A stretch of 64,000 nucleotides of DNA from Pandoraea thiooxydans (GCF_001931675.1 NZ_CP014839.1:3844001-3908000); one strand, 5' to 3'. Numbered from the stretch's first letter, positions 24,822 through 35,018 are shown. Made by a program: numbers and translations. Notes: generated by a model from the sequence alone, not told the origin.

Positions 24822-26651
24822 TCACTCCACCGTCACCGACTTCGCCAGGTTGCGCGGTTTGTCGACATCGGTGCCGCGCGCGCAGGCGGTATGGTAGGCC
24901 AGCAGCTGCAGCGGCACGACGTGCAGGATCGGCGAGAGCGGGCCGTAGTGCTCGGGCATGCGGATGACATGGATGCCGTCGCCATTGCCGATGTGGGTGT
25001 CGGCGTCGGCGAATACGTAGAGCTGGCCGCCGCGCGCGCGCACTTCCTGCATGTTGGACTTGAGCTTTTCGACCAGCGTATCGTTGGGCGCCACCGTGAC
25101 CACCGGCATGGCTTCTGTGACCAGCGCCAGCGGGCCATGCTTGAGTTCGCCGGCCGGATAGGCCTCGGCGTGGATGTACGAGATTTCCTTGAGCTTGAGC
25201 GCGCCTTCGAGCGCGATCGGGTAGTGCAGCCCGCGGCCGAGGAACAGCGCGTTGTCCTTGCGGGCGAATTCGTCGGCCCAGGCGATGATTTGCGGCTCCA
25301 GCGCCAGCACGCTGTTGAGCGCGGCCGGCAGGTGGCGCAGCCGCGTCAGATAGTTTTCTTCCTGCGCCGCGTCGAGATGGCCGCGCAGCTTGGCCAGCGT
25401 GAGCGTGAGCAGGAACAGCGCCGCCAGTTGCGTGGTGAAGGCCTTGGTCGAAGCCACGCCGATTTCGGTGCCGGCGCGCGTCAGGTAGTGCAGCGCGGTT
25501 TGCCGCACCATCGCGCTGGTGGCCACGTTGCACACGGCCAAGGTGTGTTGGTGTCCGAGCGACTGCGCATGCTGCAGCGCGGCCATGGTGTCGGCGGTTT
25601 CGCCCGATTGCGAGATCACCACCACCAGCGCGTTGGGGTTGGGCACGCTATCACGGTAGCGGTATTCGCTGGCGACTTCGACCTGCGTGGGAATCCGGGC
25701 GATCGATTCGAGCCAGTACTTGGCCGTCAGCCCGGAGTAGTAGCTGGTGCCGCAGGCGAGAATCAGCAGCGAGTCGACCCGCCCGAGGGTGTCGGCCGCT
25801 TTCGCGCCGAACAGCTCCGGCGTGATCGCTGCCACGCCCTCCATGGTGTCGGCGATGGCACGCGGTTGCTCGAAGATTTCCTTTTGCATGTAATGGCGGT
25901 ACGGGCCGAGATCGACCGCGCCGCTGTAGGCGGTCACGGTGCGCACTTCGCGCTGGGCCGGGGCGTCGTCGCGATCGACGATATTCACGCCGTCCAGGGT
26001 CAGCTCGGCGACGTCGCCTTCTTCGAGGTAGATGAACTGGTCGGTCGTGCCCGCCAGCGCAAGCGCGTCGGAGGCGAGGAAGTTCTCGCCGTTGCCGAGC
26101 CCGACCACCAGCGGCGAGCCGGCGCGCGCGCCGACCACGTGATGCGGCTCCTGCTTGCGGAACACGGCAATCGCGTACGCGCCGTGCAGACGCTTGGTGG
26201 CCAGGCGCACCGCCTTGAAGAGGTCGCCCGCGGCGTGGTTCTTGAGCAGCAGATGTACCAGGTGGGCGATCACCTCGGTGTCGGTCTGCGAGACGAACTC
26301 GTAACCCTGGCCGCGCAGTTCCTCGCGCAGCGCCTCGTGGTTCTCGATGATGCCGTTATGCACCAGCGCGATTTCGTCGCATGAAAAAATCGGGTGCGCG
26401 TTGACGGTCACGGGCGCGCCGTGCGTGGCCCAGCGGGTATGCGCGATGGCCGTCTCGCCGCCCAGCCCGCTCTGCTCGACTTGCGCGGCCAGGTCGGCCA
26501 CGCGCGCCACGCTGCGCGCGCGTTCGAGCCGATCGCCGGCCAGCGCGGCGACGCCGCACGAATCGTAACCGCGGTATTCGAGGCGCCGCAGGCCCTCGAC
26601 CAGAATCGATACGACGTTACGCTGCGCCACTGCGCCGACAATGCCACACAT
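24822..26651 (-). CDS. glmS: Glutamine--fructose-6-phosphate aminotransferase (isomerizing)
   Basis: The 609-aa protein has the full family architecture. An N-terminal class II glutaminase domain has Cys2 exposed ([31 protein letters not shown]). Two SIS domains follow (about 285-425 and 455-600), with [17 protein letters not shown] and ASEYRYRD, and the C-terminus ends [11 protein letters not shown]. It makes glucosamine-6-phosphate from fructose-6-phosphate and glutamine, the first step to UDP-GlcNAc for peptidoglycan and LPS. glmU lies 45 bases upstream on the same strand, so both amino-sugar steps are probably co-transcribed. Confidence 0.98.
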   Translation of the reverse strand: MCGIVGAVAQRNVVSILVEGLRRLEYRGYDSCGVAALAGDRLERARSVARVADLAAQVEQSGLGGETAIAHTRWATHGAPVTVNAHPIFSCDEIALVHNGIIENHEALREELRGQGYEFVSQTDTEVIAHLVHLLLKNHAAGDLFKAVRLATKRLHGAYAIAVFRKQEPHHVVGARAGSPLVVGLGNGENFLASDALALAGTTDQFIYLEEGDVAELTLDGVNIVDRDDAPAQREVRTVTAYSGAVDLGPYRHYMQKEIFEQPRAIADTMEGVAAITPELFGAKAADTLGRVDSLLILACGTSYYSGLTAKYWLESIARIPTQVEVASEYRYRDSVPNPNALVVVISQSGETADTMAALQHAQSLGHQHTLAVCNVATSAMVRQTALHYLTRAGTEIGVASTKAFTTQLAALFLLTLTLAKLRGHLDAAQEENYLTRLRHLPAALNSVLALEPQIIAWADEFARKDNALFLGRGLHYPIALEGALKLKEISYIHAEAYPAGELKHGPLALVTEAMPVVTVAPNDTLVEKLKSNMQEVRARGGQLYVFADADTHIGNGDGIHVIRMPEHYGPLSPILHVVPLQLLAYHTACARGTDVDKPRNLAKSVTVE

Positions 26652-26696
26652 GATTTGTCCTTTAAGTGTTCTCGGTAAGCCGCTTGCCCGGCAGCA

Positions 26697-28055
26697 TCAT
26701 TGCTTCTTGGCCGGGCGCGTGTAATCGGCCCGGGTGACCTGCCGCTTTTCGTTCAGGACCAGCGCGCCCGCCTCGACGTTCTGCCACACCGTCGTGCCAG
26801 CCGCGATGGTCGCGCCCTTGCCTACCGTGACGGGCGCCACCAGTTGGGTATCCGAACCAATGAATACGTCGTCTTCGATGACCGTGCGATGCTTGTTGGC
26901 GCCATCGTAATTGCAGGTGATGGTGCCAGCGCCCACATTCACGCGCGCGCCGACCGTCGAGTCGCCCACATAGGCCAGATGGTTGGCCTTCGCGCCGGCG
27001 GCCAGCGTGCTGTTCTTGACTTCGACGAAGTTGCCGATGTGCACGTCGTCGGCCAGCGCCGCGCCCGGACGCAGACGGGCATACGGCCCGATGCGTGCCT
27101 GCGCGCCGATGCGCGCGCCGTCGAGATGGCTGAACGCTTCGACCTGCGTGCCCGCGCCGATCTCGCTGTCGCGGATCACGCAATGCGGACCGATCGCCAC
27201 GCCGTCGGCCAGGCTGACCTGCCCCTCGAACACGCAGCCGACGTCGATCGTCACGTCGTTGCCGCAGGTGAGCGTGCCGCGCACGTCGAGCCGCGCCGGG
27301 TCGAGCACCGTCACGCCGGCGTCGGTCAGCATCAATGCCACGTTGCGCTGATGAATGCGCTCGAGCTCGGCCAGTTGCGTCTTGCTGTTCACGCCCAGGG
27401 TTTCCCACGCGGCGTCCGGCTGCGCGGTGACCACCTCCATGCCGTCGGCGACAGCACGCTCGACCACGTCGGTCAGATAGTATTCGCCCTGCGCGTTGCT
27501 GTTGGACAATGTGCCAAGCCACGCCTTGAGCCGGCGCGTCGGAGCCACGATGATGCCGGTGTTGATCTCGCGAATCGCCAATTGCTCCGGAGTGGCGTCT
27601 TTCTGCTCGACGATGCGCTGCACGCGCCCGGCGGCGTCGCGCACGATGCGTCCGTAGCCGCTCGGGTCGTCGAGCGAGACGGTCAGCACGCCGAGCTTGC
27701 CGTCGCCGGCGGCCTGCACCAGTTGCCGCAGGGTTTGCGCACGCGTGAGCGGCACATCGCCATACAGCACCAGCGTCGGCACCGAGTCATCGAGCTGCGC
27801 GGCGGCCTGCTGCACCGCATGTCCGGTGCCGAGCTGTTCGGCCTGCTCGGCAAAAAGAATGTCGGCCGCGCCCAGCACCTCGCGCACGCGGCCGGCGCCG
27901 TGACCGATCACCACCACCAGCCGGCCCGGCGACAGCGCGCGCGCGGTGTCGATCACGTGCCCGAGCAGCGGCCGGCCGGCCAGCGGATGCAGCACCTTGG
28001 GCAGCGAGGAGCGCATGCGCTTGCCGAGCCCCGCGGCGAGAATGACGATATTCAT
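26697..28055 (-). CDS. glmU: Bifunctional UDP-N-acetylglucosamine pyrophosphorylase / glucosamine-1-phosphate N-acetyltransferase
   Basis: A 452-aa bifunctional enzyme. The N-terminal nucleotidyltransferase half has the signature [29 protein letters not shown] (residues 6-34). The C-terminal half is a left-handed beta-helix made of hexapeptide repeats (about 250-440) for acetyl-CoA-dependent acetylation, with the active-site segment [27 protein letters not shown]. It makes UDP-GlcNAc from glucosamine-1-phosphate. The start at 28055 is the Met directly before the conserved NIVILAAG. It lies upstream of glmS in the same orientation. Confidence 0.98.
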   Translation of the reverse strand: MNIVILAAGLGKRMRSSLPKVLHPLAGRPLLGHVIDTARALSPGRLVVVIGHGAGRVREVLGAADILFAEQAEQLGTGHAVQQAAAQLDDSVPTLVLYGDVPLTRAQTLRQLVQAAGDGKLGVLTVSLDDPSGYGRIVRDAAGRVQRIVEQKDATPEQLAIREINTGIIVAPTRRLKAWLGTLSNSNAQGEYYLTDVVERAVADGMEVVTAQPDAAWETLGVNSKTQLAELERIHQRNVALMLTDAGVTVLDPARLDVRGTLTCGNDVTIDVGCVFEGQVSLADGVAIGPHCVIRDSEIGAGTQVEAFSHLDGARIGAQARIGPYARLRPGAALADDVHIGNFVEVKNSTLAAGAKANHLAYVGDSTVGARVNVGAGTITCNYDGANKHRTVIEDDVFIGSDTQLVAPVTVGKGATIAAGTTVWQNVEAGALVLNEKRQVTRADYTRPAKKQ

Positions 28056-28099
28056 GGCAATCCCCGAATCACGATGAAGAATAATTGTAGTCAGAACGG

Positions 28100-29041
28100 T
28101 CAGTCGTCGAAGTGAACAAATGTAACCGCAGTTTCTGACGTCCCTGTGGCGCCACACGCCTCGTCGGGCGCTTCATCGAATGCAATGTCGCCGTTCGGGT
28201 CGGCGCGGCCGGTGGCGCGCAGCCCTTTGAAGTCATGCAACTGCGGATCCATCAGGTGCGACGGCACGACATTGCCCAGCGCGTTGAAGATCGACTCGAT
28301 GCGCCCGGGGAACCTGCGCTCCCAGTCGCGGATCATCGCCTTCATTTCGGCGCGCTTGAGATTGGGCTGGCTGCCGCACAGGTTGCACGGGATGATCGGG
28401 AACGCCTTGAACTCCGCGTAGTGCTCCAGATCGCGCTCCTTCACGTAGGCCAGCGGGCGAATCACGATGTGGCGGCCATCGTCCGATTGCAGCTTGGGCG
28501 GCATGCCCTTGAATTTGCCGCCGTAGAACATGTTCAGGAACAGCGTCTCGAGGATGTCGTCGCGGTGGTGGCCCAGCGCGATCCTGGTCGCGCCGAGCTC
28601 GCCCGCCACACGGTACAGAATGCCGCGCCGCAGCCGCGAGCACAGCGAGCAGGTGGTCTTGCCCTCGGGCACCAGGCGCTTGACGATGCTGTAGGTATCC
28701 TGCGTTTCGATGTGAAACGGCACGCCCAGGCCGCTCAGGTAATCGGGCAGTACGTGCGCGGGAAAGCCAGGCTGCTTCTGGTCGAGATTGACGGCCACCA
28801 GATCGAAGTGGATCGGCGCGCGCTCGCGCAGCTTGAGCAGGATGTCGAGCAGCGCATAGCTGTCCTTGCCGCCGGACAGGCATACCATGACCTTGTCGCC
28901 GTCTTCGATCATGTTGTAGTCGCCGATCGCCTTGCCGACCAGGCGCGCCAGCCGCTTCTCGAGCTTGTTGTTCTCGAAGGCGAGCTTTTGCGCCGCCTTG
29001 GTGTCCGGCGCGCTCGCCGGGTCATGCATGACCGCGCTCAT
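28100..29041 (-). CDS. ttcA: tRNA 2-thiocytidine(32) synthetase
   Basis: A 313-aa protein that thiolates cytidine 32 of certain tRNAs. The PP-loop SGGKDS is at residues 56-61. Two CxxC pairs, C131/C134 (TCSLC) and C219/C222 (CNLC), supply the ligands of the [4Fe-4S] cluster used for sulfur transfer. The ATP-binding and tRNA-facing segment [28 protein letters not shown] is intact. The acidic C-terminal tail after residue 280 is variable. It follows folB with a two-base gap, so the two are cotranscribed. Confidence 0.96.
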   Translation of the reverse strand: MSAVMHDPASAPDTKAAQKLAFENNKLEKRLARLVGKAIGDYNMIEDGDKVMVCLSGGKDSYALLDILLKLRERAPIHFDLVAVNLDQKQPGFPAHVLPDYLSGLGVPFHIETQDTYSIVKRLVPEGKTTCSLCSRLRRGILYRVAGELGATRIALGHHRDDILETLFLNMFYGGKFKGMPPKLQSDDGRHIVIRPLAYVKERDLEHYAEFKAFPIIPCNLCGSQPNLKRAEMKAMIRDWERRFPGRIESIFNALGNVVPSHLMDPQLHDFKGLRATGRADPNGDIAFDEAPDEACGATGTSETAVTFVHFDD

Positions 29042-29043
29042 GC

Positions 29044-29439
29044 TCAGGCATCCTTGATGAGAAACACTTCAATGCCGACCGATTCGCAATCCGGATACAC
29101 ATCGGGCTTTTCGGTCGAGACCCGTACCGCGCGCACGCGGGGGTGCGCCAGCATGATTTTGGCGACGTCGTCGCACAGCGTTTCCTGCAGGTGGATATGG
29201 CCCTGGGCGACGCGGTTGGCGATGGTCTCGCGCATGAAGTCGTAATCGACGACTTCGTCGAGCTTGTCCTGCTGCGGCGTCGATTGCGCCAGCGGAACGA
29301 ACAATTCGACGTTGATCAGCACGCGCTGCTCGCCGCGTTTTTCGAACTCGTGCACGCCGATATTGATGTTCACCTCATAGTCGCGCAAAAACATGCGGCG
29401 GCAATCGGCGAGGCGGGAGTGAAACAGGGCGCTATACAT
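29044..29439 (-). CDS. folB: Dihydroneopterin aldolase
   Basis: A 131-aa tunnelling-fold enzyme. The core [34 protein letters not shown] is the usual N-terminus, with the catalytic Glu in the GVHEFEK segment, and [22 protein letters not shown] closes the domain. It cleaves dihydroneopterin to hydroxymethyl-dihydropterin in folate synthesis. The first fifteen residues extend beyond the conserved core, so the real start might be the internal Met (MFLRDY). It sits between ttcA and a pteridine-reductase-like SDR, in line with a pterin role for the latter. Confidence 0.92.
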   Translation of the reverse strand: MYSALFHSRLADCRRMFLRDYEVNINIGVHEFEKRGEQRVLINVELFVPLAQSTPQQDKLDEVVDYDFMRETIANRVAQGHIHLQETLCDDVAKIMLAHPRVRAVRVSTEKPDVYPDCESVGIEVFLIKDA

Positions 29440-29452
29440 GGTGGGGGTTCTC

Positions 29453-30274
29453 TTATGGGGATTCGATCGCGAACATCACGTCGCGCAGCGAGGGTTGCAG
29501 GTGCTGGCCGCCGTCGACCATCAGCACCGTGCCGGTCACGGCCGGCGCCTGTGCCAGATAAGCCACCGCCTGGGCGATGTCGTCCGGCGTGGAAGAGCGG
29601 CCCAGCGGCGTTTGCCGGTGAGCCACGGCGAAGTTCTCGGCGCTCTGGCTGCCCGAGACCAGCGTGATGCCCGGCGCCACCCCCACCACCCGCAGCTTCG
29701 GCGCGAAGGCCTGGGCCAGCGCTACCGTCGCGGCCTGCAGGGCGGCTTTCGACAGGGTGTACGACAGATAGTCGGGATTCATGTTGACCAGTTTCTGGTC
29801 GAGCAGGTTGATGATCACCGCGCGGCCGTCGTCAGGCAGCGCCCGGTGCAGTTCGCGGGCCAGCACCAGCGGGGCGCCGGTGTTGATCGCGGCATGCCGC
29901 GCCAGTGCCGCGTAGCCGAAGGTCTCGGGTGTGTCATAGGCGAACAGCGAGGCGTTGTTGACCACGCAATCGGGCAGCCCCAGCGCCTGCCGGCAGCGCT
30001 CGATCAGGCCGGCGGCGGCGGCCTCGTCGGCCAGATCGGCGGGCAGCACCGCGGCGCGGCGCCCCAGCGCCTCGATCTCGCCGGCCACCGCCCTCGCCTC
30101 GTCCAGCGAGGCGCCGCAATGCACGGCGATGTCCCAGCCGCCACGCGCCAGGGCGAGCGCGATGCTGCGCCCGATGCGCCGCGCCGCGCCCGTCACCAGG
30201 GCGATGCGCGGCCCGGCACCGGCTTGCGCCAGCTCGGCCGGCAAGGGGGTCAGGGGGGAAGAAGAATCAGTCAT
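29453..30274 (-). CDS. SDR family oxidoreductase, pteridine-reductase-like
   Basis: A 273-aa short-chain dehydrogenase with the arginine-rich cofactor loop TGAARRIGRSIALALA (residues 28-43) seen in pteridine reductases and FolM, which favours NADPH. NNASLFAYD replaces the usual NNAG, as in pteridine reductases. The catalytic Tyr/Lys lie in YTLSKAALQ and the cofactor loop is PGITLVSG. Position directly upstream of folB supports a role in reducing dihydropterin or dihydrofolate. Pterin specificity is an inference from motif and neighbour. Confidence 0.85.
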   Translation of the reverse strand: MTDSSSPLTPLPAELAQAGAGPRIALVTGAARRIGRSIALALARGGWDIAVHCGASLDEARAVAGEIEALGRRAAVLPADLADEAAAAGLIERCRQALGLPDCVVNNASLFAYDTPETFGYAALARHAAINTGAPLVLARELHRALPDDGRAVIINLLDQKLVNMNPDYLSYTLSKAALQAATVALAQAFAPKLRVVGVAPGITLVSGSQSAENFAVAHRQTPLGRSSTPDDIAQAVAYLAQAPAVTGTVLMVDGGQHLQPSLRDVMFAIESP

Positions 30275-30343
30275 GTGCTTTACTTGCGCCCATCAGGCAC
30301 CACATCGCGCACCGCGCCCGAGCCACTCCGCTACAATGCCGGG

Positions 30344-31522
30344 ATGAATCAGGCCGCACCAAAACCCCCTAGTTTACCCGTTCCGGAGCCCGTCGCGCTG
30401 GAACATTCGCGCCAATTGTCGCGCCACATCGCGTCGGCCATCGCCGCCGCGCACGGCTGGGTGCCGTTCGATCGCTATATGGCGCTGGCGCTCTACGCGC
30501 CCGGCCTGGGCTATTACAGCGCCGGCGCGGCCAAGTTCGGCAAGCTGGCCAGCGACGGCAGCGATTTCGTCACCGCGCCGGAGCTCACGCCGCTGTTCGC
30601 CCGCACGCTGGCGCGCCAGGCCGCCGAGGTTTTCGAGGCCAGCGGCGCGGCGCACATCCTGGAGTTCGGCGCCGGCTCCGGGCGTCTGGCCGCCGACCTC
30701 CTGCTCGAACTCGAGGCGCTCGGCCGGCCCTGCGCCCAATACGCGATCCTGGAATTGTCGGGCGAGCTGCGCGAGCGGCAACGCGCGACGCTGAGCGCCG
30801 CCGCGCCGCACCTGGTCGATCGCGTGATCTGGCTGGACGCCCTGCCGGCCGCTTTCAGCGGCCTGATGATCGGCAACGAAGTGCTCGACGCGATGCCGGT
30901 ACGCCTGCACGTGCGGCGCGATGGGCAATGGCTGGAGCGCGGCGTGACGGTGCGCGACGGCAGCTTCGCTTTCGTCGACCAGGCCGGCGCGACGCCCGCC
31001 GCGCTGCGCGATCTGGCGCCGGACGACGGCTATGTGACCGAGAGCCACGAGGCGGCCCAGGCGTTCGTGCGCAGCGTCGCGCCGGTATTGGCGCGCGGCG
31101 CGCTGCTGTTGATCGACTATGGCTTTCCGGCACGCGAGTACTACCACCCGCAGCGAGCGCAAGGCACGCTGATGTGCCACTACCGGCACCATGCGCACGA
31201 CGACCCGTTCTACTACCCGGGCCTGCAGGACATCACCGCGCACGTCGAATTCACCGGCATTGCCGAGGCCGGGATCGAGGCCGGCCTCGAGTTGCTCGGC
31301 TTTACCTCGCAGGCGCGCTTTCTGCTCAACGGCGGCCTGCTCGACCTGGTAGGCACGCTCGACGCGACCGACCCGCTGACCTACCTGCCCGCCGTCAACG
31401 GCGTGCAGAAGTTGCTCTCGGAAGCGGAAATGGGCGAGCTGTTCAAGGTCATCGGCTTCGCCAAACAGATCGACGGCACGCTCTCCGGTTTCGCCGGCGG
31501 CGACCGCTCACATACGCTGTAA
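30344..31522 (+). CDS. SAM-dependent methyltransferase, MidA/NDUFAF7 family
   Basis: A 392-aa protein of the class I methyltransferase family that includes mitochondrial NDUFAF7, an arginine methyltransferase for complex I. Motif I reads HILEFGAGSGRLAADLL (about residues 103-119), preceded by the family N-terminus GWVPFDRYMALALYAPGLGYYS and SDFVTAPELTPLFARTLA. IGNEVLDAMPVRL is the family acidic motif. The start at 30344 lies seven bases after a TACAAT element that may be its -10 box, so the leader is very short. The bacterial target is not established. A DUF2905 gene follows four bases later. Confidence 0.93.
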   Translation: MNQAAPKPPSLPVPEPVALEHSRQLSRHIASAIAAAHGWVPFDRYMALALYAPGLGYYSAGAAKFGKLASDGSDFVTAPELTPLFARTLARQAAEVFEASGAAHILEFGAGSGRLAADLLLELEALGRPCAQYAILELSGELRERQRATLSAAAPHLVDRVIWLDALPAAFSGLMIGNEVLDAMPVRLHVRRDGQWLERGVTVRDGSFAFVDQAGATPAALRDLAPDDGYVTESHEAAQAFVRSVAPVLARGALLLIDYGFPAREYYHPQRAQGTLMCHYRHHAHDDPFYYPGLQDITAHVEFTGIAEAGIEAGLELLGFTSQARFLLNGGLLDLVGTLDATDPLTYLPAVNGVQKLLSEAEMGELFKVIGFAKQIDGTLSGFAGGDRSHTL

Positions 31523-31526
31523 CGCC

Positions 31527-31721
31527 ATGTTCCGCTGGATGTTTACCGTCTTCGTGGCCGTCACGATCCTGTCGTCGGCCCAGCCCTGGCTGAGCCGCCT
31601 GGGCGTCGGCCGCCTGCCGGGCGACCTGCGCCTGCGCTGGCGCGGCAAGGAATACGTCTTTCCGTTTGCCTCGACGGTGGTGCTCTCGTTGCTGGGCATG
31701 CTGTTGATGCGCTTTCTGTAA
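31527..31721 (+). CDS. DUF2905 family small membrane protein
   Basis: A 64-aa protein with two hydrophobic helices (about residues 3-20 and 46-63) flanking a basic loop (GRLPGDLRLRWRGKEYVFPFAST). The motif LGRLPGD...R..YVFPF is diagnostic of DUF2905. It is an inner-membrane protein of unknown function. It begins four bases after the methyltransferase stop and should be co-translated with it. Confidence 0.93.
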   Translation: MFRWMFTVFVAVTILSSAQPWLSRLGVGRLPGDLRLRWRGKEYVFPFASTVVLSLLGMLLMRFL

Positions 31722-31792
31722 ATTCCCACGCGACGCCGTCACAAACCCGCGCAGCGGCTCAAATAAGCCCGGCTCTTGGGTTAACCCCAGAC

Positions 31793-31834
31793 GACTCAAT
31801 TGTTTCAATTTCAATATTATGAAACAATTGAGTC
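31793..31834. promoter_or_regulatory. 15-bp-arm inverted repeat, operator of the RpiR cassette
   Basis: GACTCAATTGTTTCA (31793-31807) and TGAAACAATTGAGTC (31820-31834) form a perfect inverted repeat with 15-base arms and a 12-base spacer. It ends seven bases before the regulator's ATG at 31842. RpiR-family dimers bind dyads of this kind. The position would block transcription or translation start, pointing to autorepression. Confidence 0.8.
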
Positions 31835-31841
31835 AATTCCG

Positions 31842-32762
31842 ATGCTCGCCCCTGTGATGAATTACGACCAGTTGATCGCGCTGCTGCGCGACAAAGCCGC
31901 CACGCTGTCGCCCCAGTTGCGCCGCGCCGCGATGGCGCTCGAGGCGCATCGGGACGATGTCGCGCTATTGTCGATGCGCGAACTGGCCAGGCAGTGCGAG
32001 CTGCCGCCCGCCACCTTCTCCCGCCTGGCCCGCACGCTGGGCTTCGACGACTTCGCGGCATTGCGCGCGATTTGCGTCGAACAGGTGCGAGCCCAGGCCG
32101 ACGGCTTTGCGCAGCGCGCCAGCACGCTTGCGCCGGGCGATGCCGCTACACCCGACGAGGTCGAGCCGGCTGGCGACATGCGCCGCATCGGTCAGGCCAT
32201 CGCCACTCATCTCGATGCGGCATTCTCGGCCGACCATGCGCCGTCGCTCGAGCGGGCCGCCCAGGTGCTGCATGGGGCCCGCCGCGTGGTGCTGCTGGGC
32301 GCGCGCAGTTGCCTGGCGCTGACGCACTTCCTGGGCTACGCGACGCATTTGTTCGACGACAAGGTGATCGTGTCGTATGGCGCCGGGAATACGATGGCCG
32401 ATCCGCTGCGCTTTGTCGAAGCGGGTGACGCAGTGCTGGCCGTGACCTTCGACCCTTACACGCGAGAAATCATCGAGAGCATGGCCTATGCGCGAGCGCG
32501 CGGCGCCACGCTGATTTTTCTGACCGACAGCGCCCTGGCGCCCGGTGCCGACGCAGCCGACGTCGTGCTGCTCGCGCCGGTGGCGATTCCATCGTTCTTT
32601 CATTCACTGGCCGCGCCGCTGGCATTGCTCGACGCGCTTGTGCTGCGCTGGTTCCGGCTGGCCGGCCCGGCCGCGCTCGAGCGGCTGGCGCAGACCGATA
32701 CGCAACTGCGGCAGGCGCGCGCCTACGTGCGCGCGCCCCGGCGTGGTGCGCTCAGTGACTGA
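31842..32762 (+). CDS. MurR/RpiR family transcriptional regulator
   Basis: A 306-aa protein. The N-terminal RpiR HTH (residues 5-80, LIALLRDKAATLSPQLRRAAMALEAHRDDVALLSMRELARQCELPPATFSRLARTLGF) is followed by a SIS domain (about 125-260) that normally binds a phosphosugar or related ligand (GARRVVLLGARSCLALTHFLGYATHLFDDKVIVSYG; FDPYTREIIESMAYARARGATLIFLTD). A second Met five codons later is an alternative start. It precedes an aminotransferase and a BKACE gene in the same direction, suggesting that it controls their use of an amino compound. Confidence 0.92.
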   Translation: MLAPVMNYDQLIALLRDKAATLSPQLRRAAMALEAHRDDVALLSMRELARQCELPPATFSRLARTLGFDDFAALRAICVEQVRAQADGFAQRASTLAPGDAATPDEVEPAGDMRRIGQAIATHLDAAFSADHAPSLERAAQVLHGARRVVLLGARSCLALTHFLGYATHLFDDKVIVSYGAGNTMADPLRFVEAGDAVLAVTFDPYTREIIESMAYARARGATLIFLTDSALAPGADAADVVLLAPVAIPSFFHSLAAPLALLDALVLRWFRLAGPAALERLAQTDTQLRQARAYVRAPRRGALSD

Positions 32763-32792
32763 CATGGCCGCACACTCCCCCGGAACCCCGAC

Positions 32793-34121
32793 ATGACGCA
32801 TGTATTTCATCGCAACCCGCGCCTGCCGCTGCCGACGGCCATCGGCGGCGAGGGTATCTATCTGATCGACAGCGAGGGCAAGCGCTATCTCGATGCCTCG
32901 GGCGGCGCCGCGGTGTCGTGCCTGGGGCACGGCCATGCGCGCGTCATCGCGGCGATCCAGCGCCAGGCACAGTCGCTGGCCTATGCGCACACCTCGTTCT
33001 TCACCAGCGAGCCGGCCGAGGCGCTTGCCACGCGCCTGGTACAAAGCGCGCCGGCCGGACTCAATCACGTGTACTTCGTCTCGGGCGGCTCGGAAGCCAT
33101 CGAAGCCGCGCTGAAGCTGGCGCGCCAGTATTTCATGGAGATCGGCGCGCCGCAACGGCAGTATTTCATCGCGCGGCGCCAGAGCTACCACGGCAATACG
33201 CTGGGCGCACTGGCCATCGGCGGCAACGCCTGGCGGCGCGAACCATTCCTGCCGATCCTCGTGCCCGCGCACCATGTATCACCCTGCTACGCTTACCGCG
33301 ACCAGTTGCCCGGCGAGACCGAGCAGCAGTACGCGCAACGGCTGGCCGACGAGCTGGAAGCGAAGATCGTCGAGCTGGGCGCCGAGCGCGTGGCGGCGTT
33401 CGTGGCCGAGACAGTGGTCGGCGCAACGGCCGGCGCGGTCCCGCCCGTGGCGCAATACCTGCAGAAGATTCGGGCCGTGTGCGACAAATACGGCGTGCTG
33501 CTGATTCTCGACGAAGTCATGTCGGGCATGGGGCGCACCGGTCATTTGTTCGCCTGCAACGAAGACGGCGTGGTGCCGGACATTCTCGCCATCGCCAAGG
33601 GACTCGGCGCCGGCTATCAGCCGATCGGCGCGACGCTCGCGCACGACAGGGTGTATGACGCGATCGTCGGCGGATCGGGTTTTTTCCAGCATGGTCACAC
33701 CTATCTCGGGCACGCGACCGCTTGCGCGGCCGCGCTTGAAGTGCAGAACGTCATCGCCGAAGAGAAGCTGCTCGATAACGTGCTGGCGCGCGGCGAACAA
33801 CTGCGCTCGCAATTGCACGGGCGCTTCGCCGAGCATCCGCATATCGGCGACGTGCGCGGACGGGGCCTGTTCGTCGGCGTGGAGCTGGTGGCCGAGCGCG
33901 CCAGCAAGGCGCCGTTCGACCCGGCGCGCCGGCTGCATGCCAGGATCAAGCGCGAGGCGATGCGCCTGGGCATGCTGACCTACCCGATGGGCGGCACCAT
34001 CGACGGCGTGCGCGGCGACCACGTGCTGCTGGCGCCACCGTTCATTTGCGACGCTGCCGCCATCGAACAGATCGTCGAGCGCCTGGCGCTCGCCATCGAC
34101 GCTGCCTTAACCCTTGAATGA
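32793..34121 (+). CDS. Class III PLP-dependent aminotransferase
   Basis: A 442-aa fold-type I aminotransferase. The PLP lysine is K269 (AIAKGLGAGYQPIGA), the aspartate that holds the pyridine N lies in ILDEVMSGMGRTG, and the phosphate-binding GGSEAIEAALKLARQYF is intact. Class III enzymes transfer the amino group of omega- or beta-amino acids, or of amines, to a keto acid. The next gene is a beta-keto acid cleavage enzyme, so a beta-amino acid converted to a beta-keto acid is an attractive substrate. It lies between the RpiR gene and BKACE with 30- and 7-base gaps. Confidence 0.92.
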   Translation: MTHVFHRNPRLPLPTAIGGEGIYLIDSEGKRYLDASGGAAVSCLGHGHARVIAAIQRQAQSLAYAHTSFFTSEPAEALATRLVQSAPAGLNHVYFVSGGSEAIEAALKLARQYFMEIGAPQRQYFIARRQSYHGNTLGALAIGGNAWRREPFLPILVPAHHVSPCYAYRDQLPGETEQQYAQRLADELEAKIVELGAERVAAFVAETVVGATAGAVPPVAQYLQKIRAVCDKYGVLLILDEVMSGMGRTGHLFACNEDGVVPDILAIAKGLGAGYQPIGATLAHDRVYDAIVGGSGFFQHGHTYLGHATACAAALEVQNVIAEEKLLDNVLARGEQLRSQLHGRFAEHPHIGDVRGRGLFVGVELVAERASKAPFDPARRLHARIKREAMRLGMLTYPMGGTIDGVRGDHVLLAPPFICDAAAIEQIVERLALAIDAALTLE

Positions 34122-34128
34122 GACTGCC

Positions 34129-34989
34129 ATGACCAGCACAGCCACCCCGCCCCTGCCCGAGCGCGCCCCCATCGCCGTGGCCAGCGCCCCCAACGGCGCG
34201 CGCAAGACCCACGCCGACCACCCGGCGCTGCCGATCACGCCCGACGAACTCGCGGCCACCGCGCGCGCCTGCCTGGACGCCGGCGCGGCGATGCTGCATC
34301 TGCATGTGCGACACGCCGACGGCACCCATAGCCTGGAAGCGGCCGACTATCTGCCAGCCATCGAGCGGGTGCGTCAGGCGGTCGGCCAGCGGCTGGTGCT
34401 GCAGGTGACGACCGAGGCGGTCGGCCGTTATACGCCGGCCCAGCAAATGGCCGTGGTGCGGGAACTGCGGCCCGAGGCAGTGTCGGCCGCGCTACGCGAG
34501 CTGGTGCCCGATGCCGCGCATGAGAGCGAGGCCGCCGCATTCTTCGGCTGGCTGGCGGCCGAGCACATCGTGCCGCAATACATCCTCTACGACGCGGCCG
34601 ATGTCGGCCGCTACTTCGATTTGCGCCAGCGCGGCCTGATTCCCCCCGGCGGCCATTGGGTGCTGTTCGTGCTGGGACGCTACAGCGCGGGCCAAACCTC
34701 GTCGCCCGACGACCTGCTGCCGTTCCTGCACGCCTGGCACGCCGAGGCCGCGCTCAGCGCCGGCGTGCGCTGGGCGGTTTGCGCGTTTGGCGCGCGCGAG
34801 GCCGAATGCGCGCTGGCCGCGGCGCTGCTCGGCGGTCATGCGCGGCTCGGTTTCGAAAACAATATGCTGCTGGCCCAGGGTGAGTTGGCGCCGGATAACG
34901 CGGCTCTGATCCGTCAATTCGCCAGCGCCGCCGGCGTGCTGCACCGGCCGCTTGCCGATGCCGAGCAATTGCGCAGCTGGTTCGCCTGA
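34129..34989 (+). CDS. Beta-keto acid cleavage enzyme (BKACE, DUF849 family)
   Basis: A 286-aa TIM-barrel protein of the BKACE/DUF849 family, founded on Kce of lysine fermentation, which swaps acetyl-CoA against a beta-keto acid to give acetoacetate and a new acyl-CoA. The N-terminal APNGARKTHADHPALPITPDELAATA and the metal-binding HLHVRHADGTHSL match the family, as does the late FGAREAECALAAALLGGHARLGFENN. The ATG at 34129 is preferred; an upstream in-frame TTG overlaps the previous gene. Substrate specificity cannot be read from the sequence. Confidence 0.92.
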   Translation: MTSTATPPLPERAPIAVASAPNGARKTHADHPALPITPDELAATARACLDAGAAMLHLHVRHADGTHSLEAADYLPAIERVRQAVGQRLVLQVTTEAVGRYTPAQQMAVVRELRPEAVSAALRELVPDAAHESEAAAFFGWLAAEHIVPQYILYDAADVGRYFDLRQRGLIPPGGHWVLFVLGRYSAGQTSSPDDLLPFLHAWHAEAALSAGVRWAVCAFGAREAECALAAALLGGHARLGFENNMLLAQGELAPDNAALIRQFASAAGVLHRPLADAEQLRSWFA

Positions 34990-35018
34990 ACCCCGCGTCA
35001 AGGCGACGCTAAACGCCA

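Noticed and set aside
26652-26696. glmS ribozyme upstream of glmS
   Set aside because: Only 45 bases separate glmU and glmS, too short for the ribozyme, which is a feature of Gram-positive bacteria.
24891-28115. Long plus-strand frames opposite glmS and glmU
   Set aside because: Both are antisense shadows of intact essential genes with no start context.
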